A DNA stretch of 11,016 nt. Origin: CAYZXK01 sp964482395. Its GTDB lineage: Bacteria > Planctomycetota > Phycisphaerae > UBA1845 > Fen-1342. Below the pieces are notes generated by a model that worked only from the letters and a program-made list of their open reading frames with translations, was not told the origin of the DNA and made no database searches. Positions 4,631-11,016 of this stretch are shown here, one piece after another. The stretch spans positions 1 to 11,016 of the forward strand of contig CAYZXK010000089.1 in NCBI GenBank assembly GCA_964482395.1. Direction: 5' to 3'. Every line of letters begins with the position of its first letter. The first letter of the stretch is position 1. Position numbers and translations under genes: made by a program.

Positions 4631-6542
4631 ACCGCAGATAGTCAAGCACCGACAGGTTCAGGACCTGTGCCGCGGTGCTCAGGGTCGCTTGCAACGCGGT
4701 TTGAAGCTGTTGGAAGCGAACCGCCGCATCAGCGAAATCCACGTCCTGCACGTCGCTGAGCAGTGACTTAGTAGCCAGGATCTCGGTTTCCACTCGCGTG
4801 GTCCGGTCTTCCATGACCCGGGCCTGCGAGGCCACCTGGCCCTGTATCCGGTGCATGATTTTCACCACGTCGTCCAGTCGCTGTCCGGCCCGGGTCAAGG
4901 TGAGCCGGTCGCTGGCCAGCATCCCGTCTCGCAGCTCCAGCAGAGCCGTGAATGGGCTATTCACTCGCACGGGCCGTACGTTCTGGCCGATGATCTGGTT
5001 GCGGACCGCAGACACGTTCAGGCCCAGGTCGGCCAGGGCCGGGGAGTCGTTGAGTGCGTCGATCCGCAGGGTCTGTGTTCCGAGGGTGTTGTCGGTGATG
5101 ACCAAGCCGTTTCCGGTGGTGGCGAGGCTGGCGGTGATGGCGCCGTTGCCGGCCAGGTTGAGGCGGTCCAGGACGTCCTGGAGGGTACGAGCCCCATCGA
5201 GGTCGACAGTAATGACGGTGCCGTCGGCGGTGGTTATTTGCAGGTCGTCGCCGGTGACGGTGCCCACGCCGGCTCCGTCGTTCAGGTCTGCCAGGAGCGT
5301 GTCGGCCTGCATGTTGCGCAGTCCCAAGGCGGTGGCAGCCAGCCCGCCGTTGTCCTCGATTTGCAGATCCGTACCCGAGGTTCGGTTCAGGACTTCCAGG
5401 CGGGCGCCGTCGGCGGAGATGCGGGCCCAGGCTCCGACGCCGGCCTGGTTGATCCGGTTGAGTAGGTCCTCAATGGTTTCGGCGTCGTCCAGCCGGATGG
5501 TGGCGGTCTGATCGCCGTTTCGGATGATCAGGCCGCCGCGCAGGTTTAGGCCGTTTCCGGCCCGCAGGTCGGCGATGCGGGTCAGTGGAGTCAGGCGGGG
5601 ATCGAGGTCCTGGCCCTCCCAGCGTGGGTTGCTGAAGCTGCCCAGCAGGCCCAGGTCGGTGGCGGTGCGGCCGGCCCCGGATTCGCTGATGGTGATTTCC
5701 CCGCCAGTCGGGCTGGTTCGAGCCAGGCAGATGCCGCGGGTGCCCAGGCTGGCCTTGAGTCCGTCGGGCAGTTCGGCGTTGAGCCGGTCGACCAGGTCGC
5801 CGAGCGTGTCAGCTCCGGTCAGGTCGATCTGGACCTGCGTCGTCGGCGTGCTCACCACGATGCGGCCGAGCTGGACGCCGCGTCCGGCGGCTCCGTTCAG
5901 GTCGCGGATCCGCGTCTGGGCGGTGAGGGCCGGATCCAGGTCCACCAGGCCGCGGATTTCGCTGGAGACGGCGGCAAAGAACGCCTGGCCGGACACGGTG
6001 AAGTAGTCCGCGGTCAAGTCCACGTCCACGACTGCTTCCATTCGACCTTCGTCGCCCCGATACACCACCCCGCCCAGGTCGCGGGCGAACGGGGCCCCGG
6101 AGGCGTGGCCGCTGAACAGGTAGGTGTTGAGGTAGCGGCGGTTACCCACTTCGATCAGGCGGTCGATGATCGAGTCCACGATCGGCACCAGGGCCTGCCG
6201 CTCCTCGGGCGAGATGCTGTCGCCCACCGATTGCACCGCGATGGTCTGGGCCTGGCTGATCAGGTCCATCGCCTCCTGCATGGCCGTGTCGATTTCGGTC
6301 AAGGTGTTGTTGACCTGACGCAGATTGGTCTGGACCTGCTCCAGCCAGCTCAGTCGCCGGTTGAGATCGCCGGCGGCGGTTGCCCCGATCGGATCCTCGC
6401 TGGGCCGGAGGAATCTCAGGCCGGTGGAGAGGTTGTTCTGCACGCGGTACAGACTGGTCTGGCTGCGCCGAATGCCCTCCAGCAAGTTGAAGGACCGGAG
6501 CGTCTGGGTGACGCGTGCCAGGTGGACTGCCGTAACCGCCAT
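4629..6542 (-). CDS. flgL: Hook-associated protein 3 FlgL, enlarged with three tandem IN-motif modules
   Basis: FlgL forms the second junction ring, which connects FlgK to the filament. The start ATG 6542 has a good AAGAGG site 5 nt upstream. The N-terminal D0/D1 is typical: VTQTLRSFNLLEGI, then VQNNLSTGLRFLRPSEDPIG (residues 34-53), and LNTYLFSGHASGAPF at 138-152, the conserved FlgL 'yLFsG....tpPF' motif. The C-terminal helix (about 535-637) ends DVDFADAAVRFQQLQTALQA followed by AQVLNLSVLDYL, as in flagellin-family proteins. At 637 aa it is about twice the roughly 300 aa of enteric FlgL. The extra length is mainly three tandem modules of about 95 aa (about 203-301, 313-410, 416-509). The TAG stop at 4631-4629 sits at the edge of a perfect hairpin. 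The flgK-flgL gap is 52 nt. FlgL identity is firm; the function of the modules is unknown. Confidence 0.94.
   Translation of the reverse strand: MAVTAVHLARVTQTLRSFNLLEGIRRSQTSLYRVQNNLSTGLRFLRPSEDPIGATAAGDLNRRLSWLEQVQTNLRQVNNTLTEIDTAMQEAMDLISQAQTIAVQSVGDSISPEERQALVPIVDSIIDRLIEVGNRRYLNTYLFSGHASGAPFARDLGGVVYRGDEGRMEAVVDVDLTADYFTVSGQAFFAAVSSEIRGLVDLDPALTAQTRIRDLNGAAGRGVQLGRIVVSTPTTQVQIDLTGADTLGDLVDRLNAELPDGLKASLGTRGICLARTSPTGGEITISESGAGRTATDLGLLGSFSNPRWEGQDLDPRLTPLTRIADLRAGNGLNLRGGLIIRNGDQTATIRLDDAETIEDLLNRINQAGVGAWARISADGARLEVLNRTSGTDLQIEDNGGLAATALGLRNMQADTLLADLNDGAGVGTVTGDDLQITTADGTVITVDLDGARTLQDVLDRLNLAGNGAITASLATTGNGLVITDNTLGTQTLRIDALNDSPALADLGLNVSAVRNQIIGQNVRPVRVNSPFTALLELRDGMLASDRLTLTRAGQRLDDVVKIMHRIQGQVASQARVMEDRTTRVETEILATKSLLSDVQDVDFADAAVRFQQLQTALQATLSTAAQVLNLSVLDYLR
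5016..5936 (-). repeat. Three tandem IN-motif-type modules within flgL
   Basis: Three protein modules of about 95 aa follow each other in FlgL. Each has a beta strand, a D-x-A-x-T-[LI]-x-D-[LV]-[LV]-[ND]-R-[LI]-N helix (ADTLGDLVDRLN; AETIEDLLNRIN; ARTLQDVLDRLN), a small-residue strand pair, a T/S-G-x-x-[IL]-x-I-x-[ED] segment, and an A-T-x-LGL- or A-D-LGL-type ending (TDLGLL; TALGLR; ADLGLN). The spacing is regular, so internal duplication is the simplest origin. The DNA copies have clearly diverged, so the duplication is old. The pattern resembles the flagellin hook IN motif family; a profile search would settle it. Confidence 0.75.
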
Positions 6543-6562
6543 GTTTACCTCTTCTCAGTCCG

Positions 6563-6593
6563 GGCCAGGCCGGCCGCGCCCCAGGCCCTGGCC
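6563..6593 (-). other. Intercistronic hairpin directly after the flgK stop
   Basis: GGCCAGG at 6563-6569 pairs with CCTGGCC at 6587-6593 across a 17-nt loop. It begins one base after the flgK stop codon and ends ten bases before the flgL ribosome site. There is no T tract, so it is not a convincing terminator; it could shield the flgK 3' end or tune flgL expression. GC-rich DNA yields such stems by chance, so confidence is low. Confidence 0.3.
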
Positions 6594-6594
6594 G

Positions 6595-8304
6595 TTACTG
6601 CACCAGGTCGAGCACCTCGTCGGCCAGCGAGTCCAGGACGCTCAAGAATCGGGCCGCACCCTGGAACGAGCGCTGGTACTTGGTGAGGTTGATGGCCTCT
6701 TCATCCAGGCTGACGCCGCTGGTGGCCTCGCGCTGGGCCAGCAGGCTGCTGTAGACCGCGTCGGCAGCTTCCTGATCGGTGTTGGCAGCGGCCACGTCGA
6801 CCGCCAACTGGCTAATCAGCTTGGCGTGGAAGTCCTGCACGCTCAGATCATCCAGCAGAGAGCTGGCCGACTGACCCACCGCGGCCAGCCGGCCGGCGGC
6901 GCTGCCGTCTCCGGTCGTCCCATCCAGCGAGCTGGTGAGCAGACGAGGGTCATTGCTGATTGTCTGATTGACGGCGATGGTGGCGGCGTCGGTTCCGTCG
7001 AAGAAGGTCGCGATGCCCAGGGCCGCCAGCGCGTGCGAGCTGTCCTCGGAGAACCACACCCGTTGCCCGGCCTGGGTGTCGAGGCGCAGCCGGTTATCGG
7101 GCGTGACGCTTGCCGTCAACCCAGGCACGTTGTCCAGCGCGGCGGCCAGCGAATTCAGGGTTGTGTCGTCGTTATTTAGGCCGTCCAGGTCGACCTCGAT
7201 CAGACGGGTGATGGTCTGGCCGGCGGACGGATCGTAAACGTGGACCAGGAACGACCCGTTTTGAACCGGGAATGACAGGCCGGCCGCGGCCTGACCCAGG
7301 GCCGCGTTCGGGTCATCGACGGGGTAGGCCCCCAGCAAGCGCGAGTAGCCGATCAGGCCGCGCCCGCTGCTGTGGACGCAGTTGACCTCGTAGATCAGGC
7401 CGGCGGCGAGCTGGTCGAGCTGGCTGAGCTGCCCAGCCAGATGCTCGTCCCGGGCCTGGACCAGGGCGGCCAGCTTGCCGGAACGCATGACCACCGTACC
7501 CCTATTGTCGGCGAATCGGACGCTGACTTTCCGCAGTCCGGCTTCCAGCACGCTCTGGGTGGTCAACCCGCGACTGCGGTTGAAGTTCACCAGCGGCTCG
7601 CTGCCCACGTAGACGTTGACGACGCCGTTGTCCTGCTGGCGAGTCTGAATGTCCATCAGCTCGCCCAGTTGGCGCAGCAGACTGTCGCGACGGTCGCGTA
7701 GGGATCCGGCCGCGCCGACCGCCCGAGCCTCGGCGGAAACGATCATCTCATTGAGGTGAGCGATATCCCGGGCCAGTTGATTGGCGGTCTGAACGGTCGA
7801 TTCGGTCAGGTCATTGAGGTTCTGGACCTCGTCGAGCAGCCCGCGCCGCAGCCGATGCAGCGTGTTGACGATTGACTGGGCATTGGAGATCACCTGGTCG
7901 CGGGCGGTCCGCTCGGTCGGGTCGGCTTGCAGGCTTGACAGGCTGGCGAAGAAGGCACTGAGTTGCGAGGACAGGTCGGAGTCGGTCAGCTCGTTGTACA
8001 GGGATTCGACGCGGCTGAGGGTTTGGGAAGTGGTTTCGGCCCCGCTGCGGGCCCCCAGTGCCAGTCGCAGGCGGGACTCGATCGCCTCGTCCACTTGACG
8101 TTCGAGCCCGGTCAGGTCGACACCTGCCCCCGGAGCCGTGCCGCTGACGCCCAGGCCGCCGGCCAGCGCCTCCAGCCGCCCGCTCTGTCGGGTGTAGTCG
8201 GGGTTGCCGACGTTGGCGATGTTCTGGCCGGTGATGGTGATCGCGGCCTGATATGCGGCCAGTGCGCTGCGTCCGATCTGAAATGCCGCGCCTAACAGTG
8301 CCAC
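6595..8304 (-). CDS. flgK: Hook-associated protein 1 FlgK
   Basis: FlgK forms the first ring of the hook-filament junction. The product is 569 aa, starting at GTG 8304, 4 nt after flgN, with GGGTGA upstream as a weak ribosome site. The N-terminus has the rod/hook D0 signature: IGRSALAAYQAAITITGQNI followed by ANVGNPDYTRQ (residues 10-40). A long helical D1 region with SLSSLQADPTERTARDQVIS at 121-140 follows, then the conserved SLRDRRDSLLRQLGEL (201-216). Residues about 345-436 form a beta-rich insert of the IN-motif type that also occurs in FlgL and the flagellins nearby. The C-terminus is classic FlgK: SGVSLDEEAINLTKYQRSFQ at 529-548, then AARFLSVLDSLADEVLDLV. The order flgN-flgK-flgL supports a junction-assembly operon. 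The stop is TAA at 6597-6595. Confidence 0.96.
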   Translation of the reverse strand: MALLGAAFQIGRSALAAYQAAITITGQNIANVGNPDYTRQSGRLEALAGGLGVSGTAPGAGVDLTGLERQVDEAIESRLRLALGARSGAETTSQTLSRVESLYNELTDSDLSSQLSAFFASLSSLQADPTERTARDQVISNAQSIVNTLHRLRRGLLDEVQNLNDLTESTVQTANQLARDIAHLNEMIVSAEARAVGAAGSLRDRRDSLLRQLGELMDIQTRQQDNGVVNVYVGSEPLVNFNRSRGLTTQSVLEAGLRKVSVRFADNRGTVVMRSGKLAALVQARDEHLAGQLSQLDQLAAGLIYEVNCVHSSGRGLIGYSRLLGAYPVDDPNAALGQAAAGLSFPVQNGSFLVHVYDPSAGQTITRLIEVDLDGLNNDDTTLNSLAAALDNVPGLTASVTPDNRLRLDTQAGQRVWFSEDSSHALAALGIATFFDGTDAATIAVNQTISNDPRLLTSSLDGTTGDGSAAGRLAAVGQSASSLLDDLSVQDFHAKLISQLAVDVAAANTDQEAADAVYSSLLAQREATSGVSLDEEAINLTKYQRSFQGAARFLSVLDSLADEVLDLVQ

Positions 8305-8308
8305 TTGC

Positions 8309-8854
8309 TCACCCTACAGCATCCATCCAGAAGCGAACCTGTCCGACTTCCGGCTGACCGGCCGGACCGTAGACCACAGCCTCGGTCGAGGCGCCGGTCA
8401 GGGCGGCGAACACGCCGCGCAGGTGGGATTGCAGATTCCGTGCCACCGTTCCCACCAGGCGGTTTTTCTTCTGCAAATCCTTGGAAATCTGAGCCAGTGC
8501 CAGGCTGCGGGCCCGCAGGGCCGAGGCCAGCGGCTCGCTCAGCCGGTCGGCGATCTCGGACAGACGCGGGCTCGGCCGGCTGGGGCACCGCAAGCTTTGC
8601 GCCAGGGATGCAAGAAGTGCCTTCCGTTTCGGTTCGCTGCGGAAAAGGCGATTCAGGAGCTGGCTCTCGCATTCGGCGCACTGGTGCAGCGCTTCGGAGT
8701 CGGCCGCCCGGATGGCCGTGAGCTTTCGGCCTGCAAGCTCCGCCAGTTGCTTCATGGTAGCATGCAGCTCGGCAAGCTGCTCCAACAGCTCGCCGGCGAT
8801 CGACTCCGGCGTGCGCCGGCTGGCATCGCTATTGGACGCTTCGTCCGGTTTCAC
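8309..8854 (-). CDS. flgN: FlgN-family export chaperone for FlgK/FlgL
   Basis: FlgN is a cytoplasmic chaperone that holds FlgK and FlgL unfolded and delivers them to the flagellar export gate. The product is 181 aa, starting at a GTG that overlaps the preceding stop (GTGA). Residues about 18-155 are almost entirely helical, with the FlgN pattern of a long heptad-like first helix (ELLEQLAELHATMKQLAELA), a middle segment with a Cys-rich patch (QCAECES, 58-64), and a later helix carrying QISKDLQKKNRLVGTVARNL at 122-141. FlgN proteins have low identity, so the call rests on helical layout, length and position immediately before flgK, a very common arrangement. The last 25 residues (VYGPAGQPEVGQVRF...) are not helical and may be a separate tail. 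It ends TGA 4 nt before the flgK start, so co-translation is likely. Confidence 0.8.
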   Translation of the reverse strand: MKPDEASNSDASRRTPESIAGELLEQLAELHATMKQLAELAGRKLTAIRAADSEALHQCAECESQLLNRLFRSEPKRKALLASLAQSLRCPSRPSPRLSEIADRLSEPLASALRARSLALAQISKDLQKKNRLVGTVARNLQSHLRGVFAALTGASTEAVVYGPAGQPEVGQVRFWMDAVG

Positions 8855-9381
8855 GGCGTGTTGCTCCTGCCCTCAGATCGACTCTCCGGCGGGTCAGCGG
8901 ACCCGACCTGCCCGGGATCAGCGGCCGGAGTCGAAGATTGGGCGTTTTCCGCCGGACCCGGCGGTCCGAGGCTACTAGGTGGAATAGGAGGTTGCGCCTC
9001 GGCGCGGGTGGCTGGAGCGCGGCCGAGGGCGGGGTTGAAGCGTTGGGCCACCTGGTCGACCAGGCCGCGATTGGCCGCGGCGACCGCGTCGGCTATGCGC
9101 TGGTCAAGCTGGGCACCGAAGATGGCTTCGGTCCGTCCGCCGGTGGCCAGTTCGCGTCCCAGCGGGAAATCACGTGCTTCCGACAACAGGGGCACGTAGA
9201 ACAGTTCGGCCAGGAACTGGGCAGCCGCTTGCCGGGCCAGCGCGGGGTCTTGCGTGTCCAGCTTTCGACCGGCCGCCAACAGGGTGCGCAGCCCATCCGC
9301 GGACAGACCGCGCCGGGCGTAGCCGGCGGCGCTTACGCTGGCCGCCGGGTTGACTCCGACCTGTCTGATGGCCTGTATCAT
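8851..9381 (-). CDS. flgJ: FlgJ-type rod-binding protein, no muramidase domain
   Basis: This 176-aa protein carries the rod-binding domain of the FlgJ N-terminus, which helps cap and assemble the rod in the periplasm. The domain spans about residues 48-116: ARQAAAQFLAELFYVPLLSE, then GGRTEAIFGAQLDQRIADAV, matching the family's 'A..FE..ll..ll...' and 'g..e.iy...ld..iA..va' pattern. There is no C-terminal glucosaminidase domain as in enteric FlgJ. Instead residues 118-176 are a low-complexity Pro/Ser/Ala tail, probably disordered. It starts at ATG 9381, 16 nt after flgI, with only a weak GGGCG upstream. Its TGA overlaps the GTG of flgN (GTGA at 8854-8851), which suggests translational coupling. 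The position directly after flgI supports the call. The sequence is divergent, so the symbol is less certain than the domain. Confidence 0.8.
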   Translation of the reverse strand: MIQAIRQVGVNPAASVSAAGYARRGLSADGLRTLLAAGRKLDTQDPALARQAAAQFLAELFYVPLLSEARDFPLGRELATGGRTEAIFGAQLDQRIADAVAAANRGLVDQVAQRFNPALGRAPATRAEAQPPIPPSSLGPPGPAENAQSSTPAADPGQVGSADPPESRSEGRSNTP

Positions 9382-9397
9382 CGCCGCGCCCGGCTGG

Positions 9398-10501
9398 CTA
9401 CTTGTACTGCACCTGAGCGTGCAAGGTGCCGCTCTGGTGCAGGTGCTCGATGGCGTCGATCAGTTGATCCGGGGTGACTTTGATCGAGGACAGGGTGTCG
9501 AATAGCTCATTGAGGCCGACGGTGCCGCCCTCGATGGGCTGTCCCTTCTCGTCAGTTCGGCCGATGCGGACCACGCCGACCCCGGGAATCTGGAGCACGG
9601 TCGGCGAGACCCGCACGCTGGCAGTGAATGAGACGTTTCCAGTGGTGCGGTTGATCGTGACCAGGGCGGCTTGTTCCGGCAGGTCGAAGAGGGGGGTCTG
9701 CTCGATGCTGCTGATGAAGCGGGCGGGACTGGCCAGCTCATACGGTGGAATGTGCACCACTACGTTTTTGGGCCCGGTCGCGACCGCCAGCTCGACTCGC
9801 ACCGGACCGAACTGCGTGTCACTTCCGCCCGGGCGCGGCTGATTGCCGGCCGGGGCGGGGACGGAAACCTGGTAATTGATGGCTCTGGCGACCAGATGGG
9901 CCCAGCTCCAATCGGCATGAGCCTCGTCCAGGACCAGGGTGACGCAGCCGTCCTTAATGAAGTTGTAGATGAAGTCCTCTTCGAGCACTGCCCCGCCGCG
10001 AACCAGCCCGCGGCCGGGGGACTTCTCGTCCGGGATGGTGATCTGGCCGCCGGCCAGGGCCAGGATGTACTGAGTGGCTGGATCCTGTTCGTCGAACATG
10101 GCGTACTGGAGGGGGGTGGTGAGCAGTTGGCCGCCCCGGAGGCTCTTGGCCGAGCCGATCGCGGAGACGGTTACGTCGACGCTCTGTCCGGCGCGGGCTC
10201 CGTGCTCGGGGATGACGGCCTCGACGACGACCAGGGCGACGCTCCGATTGCCCTTGACGTCGTTGTCGGCCAGCACGGGGCAGTGGTAGCGCTGGTGCAT
10301 GCGGGCCAGGGCCCGCATGGTCGCCAGGTACTTCTCGCCGTCGCCGGTGCCGGGCAAACCGACAACCAGTCCGTAGCCCATCAGCCGGTTGGTGTGTTGG
10401 CCTTGCAGGCGAGCCACGTCCTGTACCCGGATACCGGTGTCGGCCCCAGCGATGCTGGCGGCCAGGAGCAGGAGACAGTAAGCCAAGTGCTTGCCGATCA
10501 T
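9398..10501 (-). CDS. flgI: Flagellar P-ring protein FlgI
   Basis: FlgI is exported to the periplasm and polymerises into the P ring around the rod in the peptidoglycan layer. The ATG at 10501 gives 367 aa, normal for the family. It is preferred over an upstream in-frame start at 10714 because it opens directly with a Sec signal peptide (MIGKH, then hydrophobic LAYCLLLLAASIAGA, likely cut after AGA at about residue 20), and the longer version would run deep into flgH. GGAGG lies 14 nt upstream, slightly far. Family hallmarks are visible: R..DVA..QG...N.LMGYGLVVGLPGTGD at about 25-54, SAIGSAKSLRGGQLLTTPL at about 113-131, and a C-terminal VGLNELFDTLSSIKVTPDQLIDAI helix region at about 328-351. 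The stop is TAG at 9400-9398 and the rod gene starts 16 nt later. Cysteines C74 and C186 lie in the mature part; whether they form a disulphide cannot be read from sequence. Confidence 0.96.
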   Translation of the reverse strand: MIGKHLAYCLLLLAASIAGADTGIRVQDVARLQGQHTNRLMGYGLVVGLPGTGDGEKYLATMRALARMHQRYHCPVLADNDVKGNRSVALVVVEAVIPEHGARAGQSVDVTVSAIGSAKSLRGGQLLTTPLQYAMFDEQDPATQYILALAGGQITIPDEKSPGRGLVRGGAVLEEDFIYNFIKDGCVTLVLDEAHADWSWAHLVARAINYQVSVPAPAGNQPRPGGSDTQFGPVRVELAVATGPKNVVVHIPPYELASPARFISSIEQTPLFDLPEQAALVTINRTTGNVSFTASVRVSPTVLQIPGVGVVRIGRTDEKGQPIEGGTVGLNELFDTLSSIKVTPDQLIDAIEHLHQSGTLHAQVQYK

Positions 10502-10563
10502 GTGTCTGTCGTGTGCCTCCAGCGGTGTTGGCCGGCCGGGTCGGCAGTTGCCCGGTCCGATCG

Positions 10564-11016
10564 CTAGAACAGCCGCAAAAAGTCCAGGGCGCGCTGAATC
10601 CACCCGCGGCGGGTGGCGTCCCGCACGGCGCCGGTGTGCTGCACGTCGATCACGGGGTTGGCGATCTGGGTGCTGAGCACGGTGTTGTCGGCGGTCACGT
10701 CGATGGTCCGGCATTCGCCGGTAAGCGTGATCGTGTAGCCTTCGTCGTCGATGGCGATGGACTTGGTGGCTTCCAGCACCAGGTTTCCGTTGGGCTTGAC
10801 GTCGATCACGCGGGCAGTGATGCGGGTGGTCAGCTCGTCCTTGCGGTCGTACTTTCCATCGCCTTTGTAGTCATTCTTGAAATCGAAGAGCACGCCGGGC
10901 TGACCGGCCTCCAGCTTGGCCGGCACCAGACCGTGCCGGTCGCTGAGCCGGATCCACTTGTCCAGCGAGGAATCCAGCTTCCAATCCTTCTTGGATTGGA
11001 GCTTGGAGTCGGTGGT
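10564..11016 (-). CDS. flgH: Flagellar L-ring protein FlgH, C-terminal part (5' end outside window)
   Basis: FlgH forms the outer-membrane L ring, the bushing through which the flagellar rod turns. The reading frame is open from the window edge to a TAG stop at 10566-10564, about 150 codons, so the N-terminal lipoprotein signal is not visible. An internal GTG at 10926 is not the start, because the frame continues upstream of it. The visible part carries the family's conserved core: ITARVIDVKPNGNLVLEATK, then an ECRTIDVTADNTVLSTQIAN segment (the usual 'R..DI..dNTV.St.iA' pattern) and a closing segment GWIQRALDFLRLF that resembles the typical FlgH end. A stretch before the core (FKNDYKGDGKYDRKDEL) is polar and probably a surface loop. 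flgI follows after 62 nt, the usual flgH-flgI pairing. The family call is firm; only the missing N-terminus limits it. Confidence 0.93.
   Translation of the reverse strand, partial: TTDSKLQSKKDWKLDSSLDKWIRLSDRHGLVPAKLEAGQPGVLFDFKNDYKGDGKYDRKDELTTRITARVIDVKPNGNLVLEATKSIAIDDEGYTITLTGECRTIDVTADNTVLSTQIANPVIDVQHTGAVRDATRRGWIQRALDFLRLF

Noticed and set aside
3950..4759. Plus-strand open frame across fliW and the flgL-fliW gap
   Set aside because: Its first half mirrors FliW and its second half is low-complexity Pro/Arg/Gly sequence; no ribosome site and no family resemblance.
9671..10567. 298-codon plus-strand open frame opposite flgI
   Set aside because: Antisense shadow of flgI, with biased Gly/Asp/Val/Gln composition and no motif.

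Overview
The window is one stretch of a flagellar locus in a GC-rich bacterium. All ten genes that can be supported lie on the minus strand, so transcription runs from high to low coordinates. FlgH and FlgI, the outer-membrane and peptidoglycan ring proteins, show a diderm cell envelope. The combination of diderm rings, a FliW/CsrA pair, an enlarged FlgL and flagellins carrying an embedded IN-type domain resembles Planctomycetota. That lineage call is inference from protein style; no marker gene is present.

Layout in the direction of transcription: flgH (start outside the window) - flgI - flgJ-type rod-binding protein - flgN chaperone - flgK - flgL - 277 nt gap - fliW - 197 nt GC-rich gap - csrA - 75 nt leader - flagellin 1 - 431 nt gap - flagellin 2 - terminator at the window edge. 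The block from the rod gene to flgK is tightly packed: rod/flgN share GTGA, and flgN/flgK are 4 nt apart. Together these genes build the L and P rings, complete the rod, chaperone and assemble the two hook-filament junction proteins, and make two filament subunits. FliW and CsrA probably tune flagellin translation to secretion, as known in Bacillus subtilis.

Non-coding signals: a strong intrinsic terminator lies between the two flagellins and another after flagellin 2. A perfect hairpin overlaps the flgL stop codon. A weak sigma-28-like promoter candidate precedes flagellin 2, and a TATAAT box lies upstream of csrA. A 26-bp GC-rich repeat occurs in the gaps after flgL and after flagellin 1, one copy of it inverted to form the terminator stem.

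The most unusual points are the recurrence of one IN-motif-like beta-rich module in FlgK, FlgL (three in tandem, doubling the protein to 637 aa) and both flagellins; the dispersed repeat used as terminator material; and a possible two-site CsrA leader on flagellin 2. I see no defence system, mobile element, CRISPR array or RNA gene. This is mainly a well-organised flagellar operon, not a new class of system.
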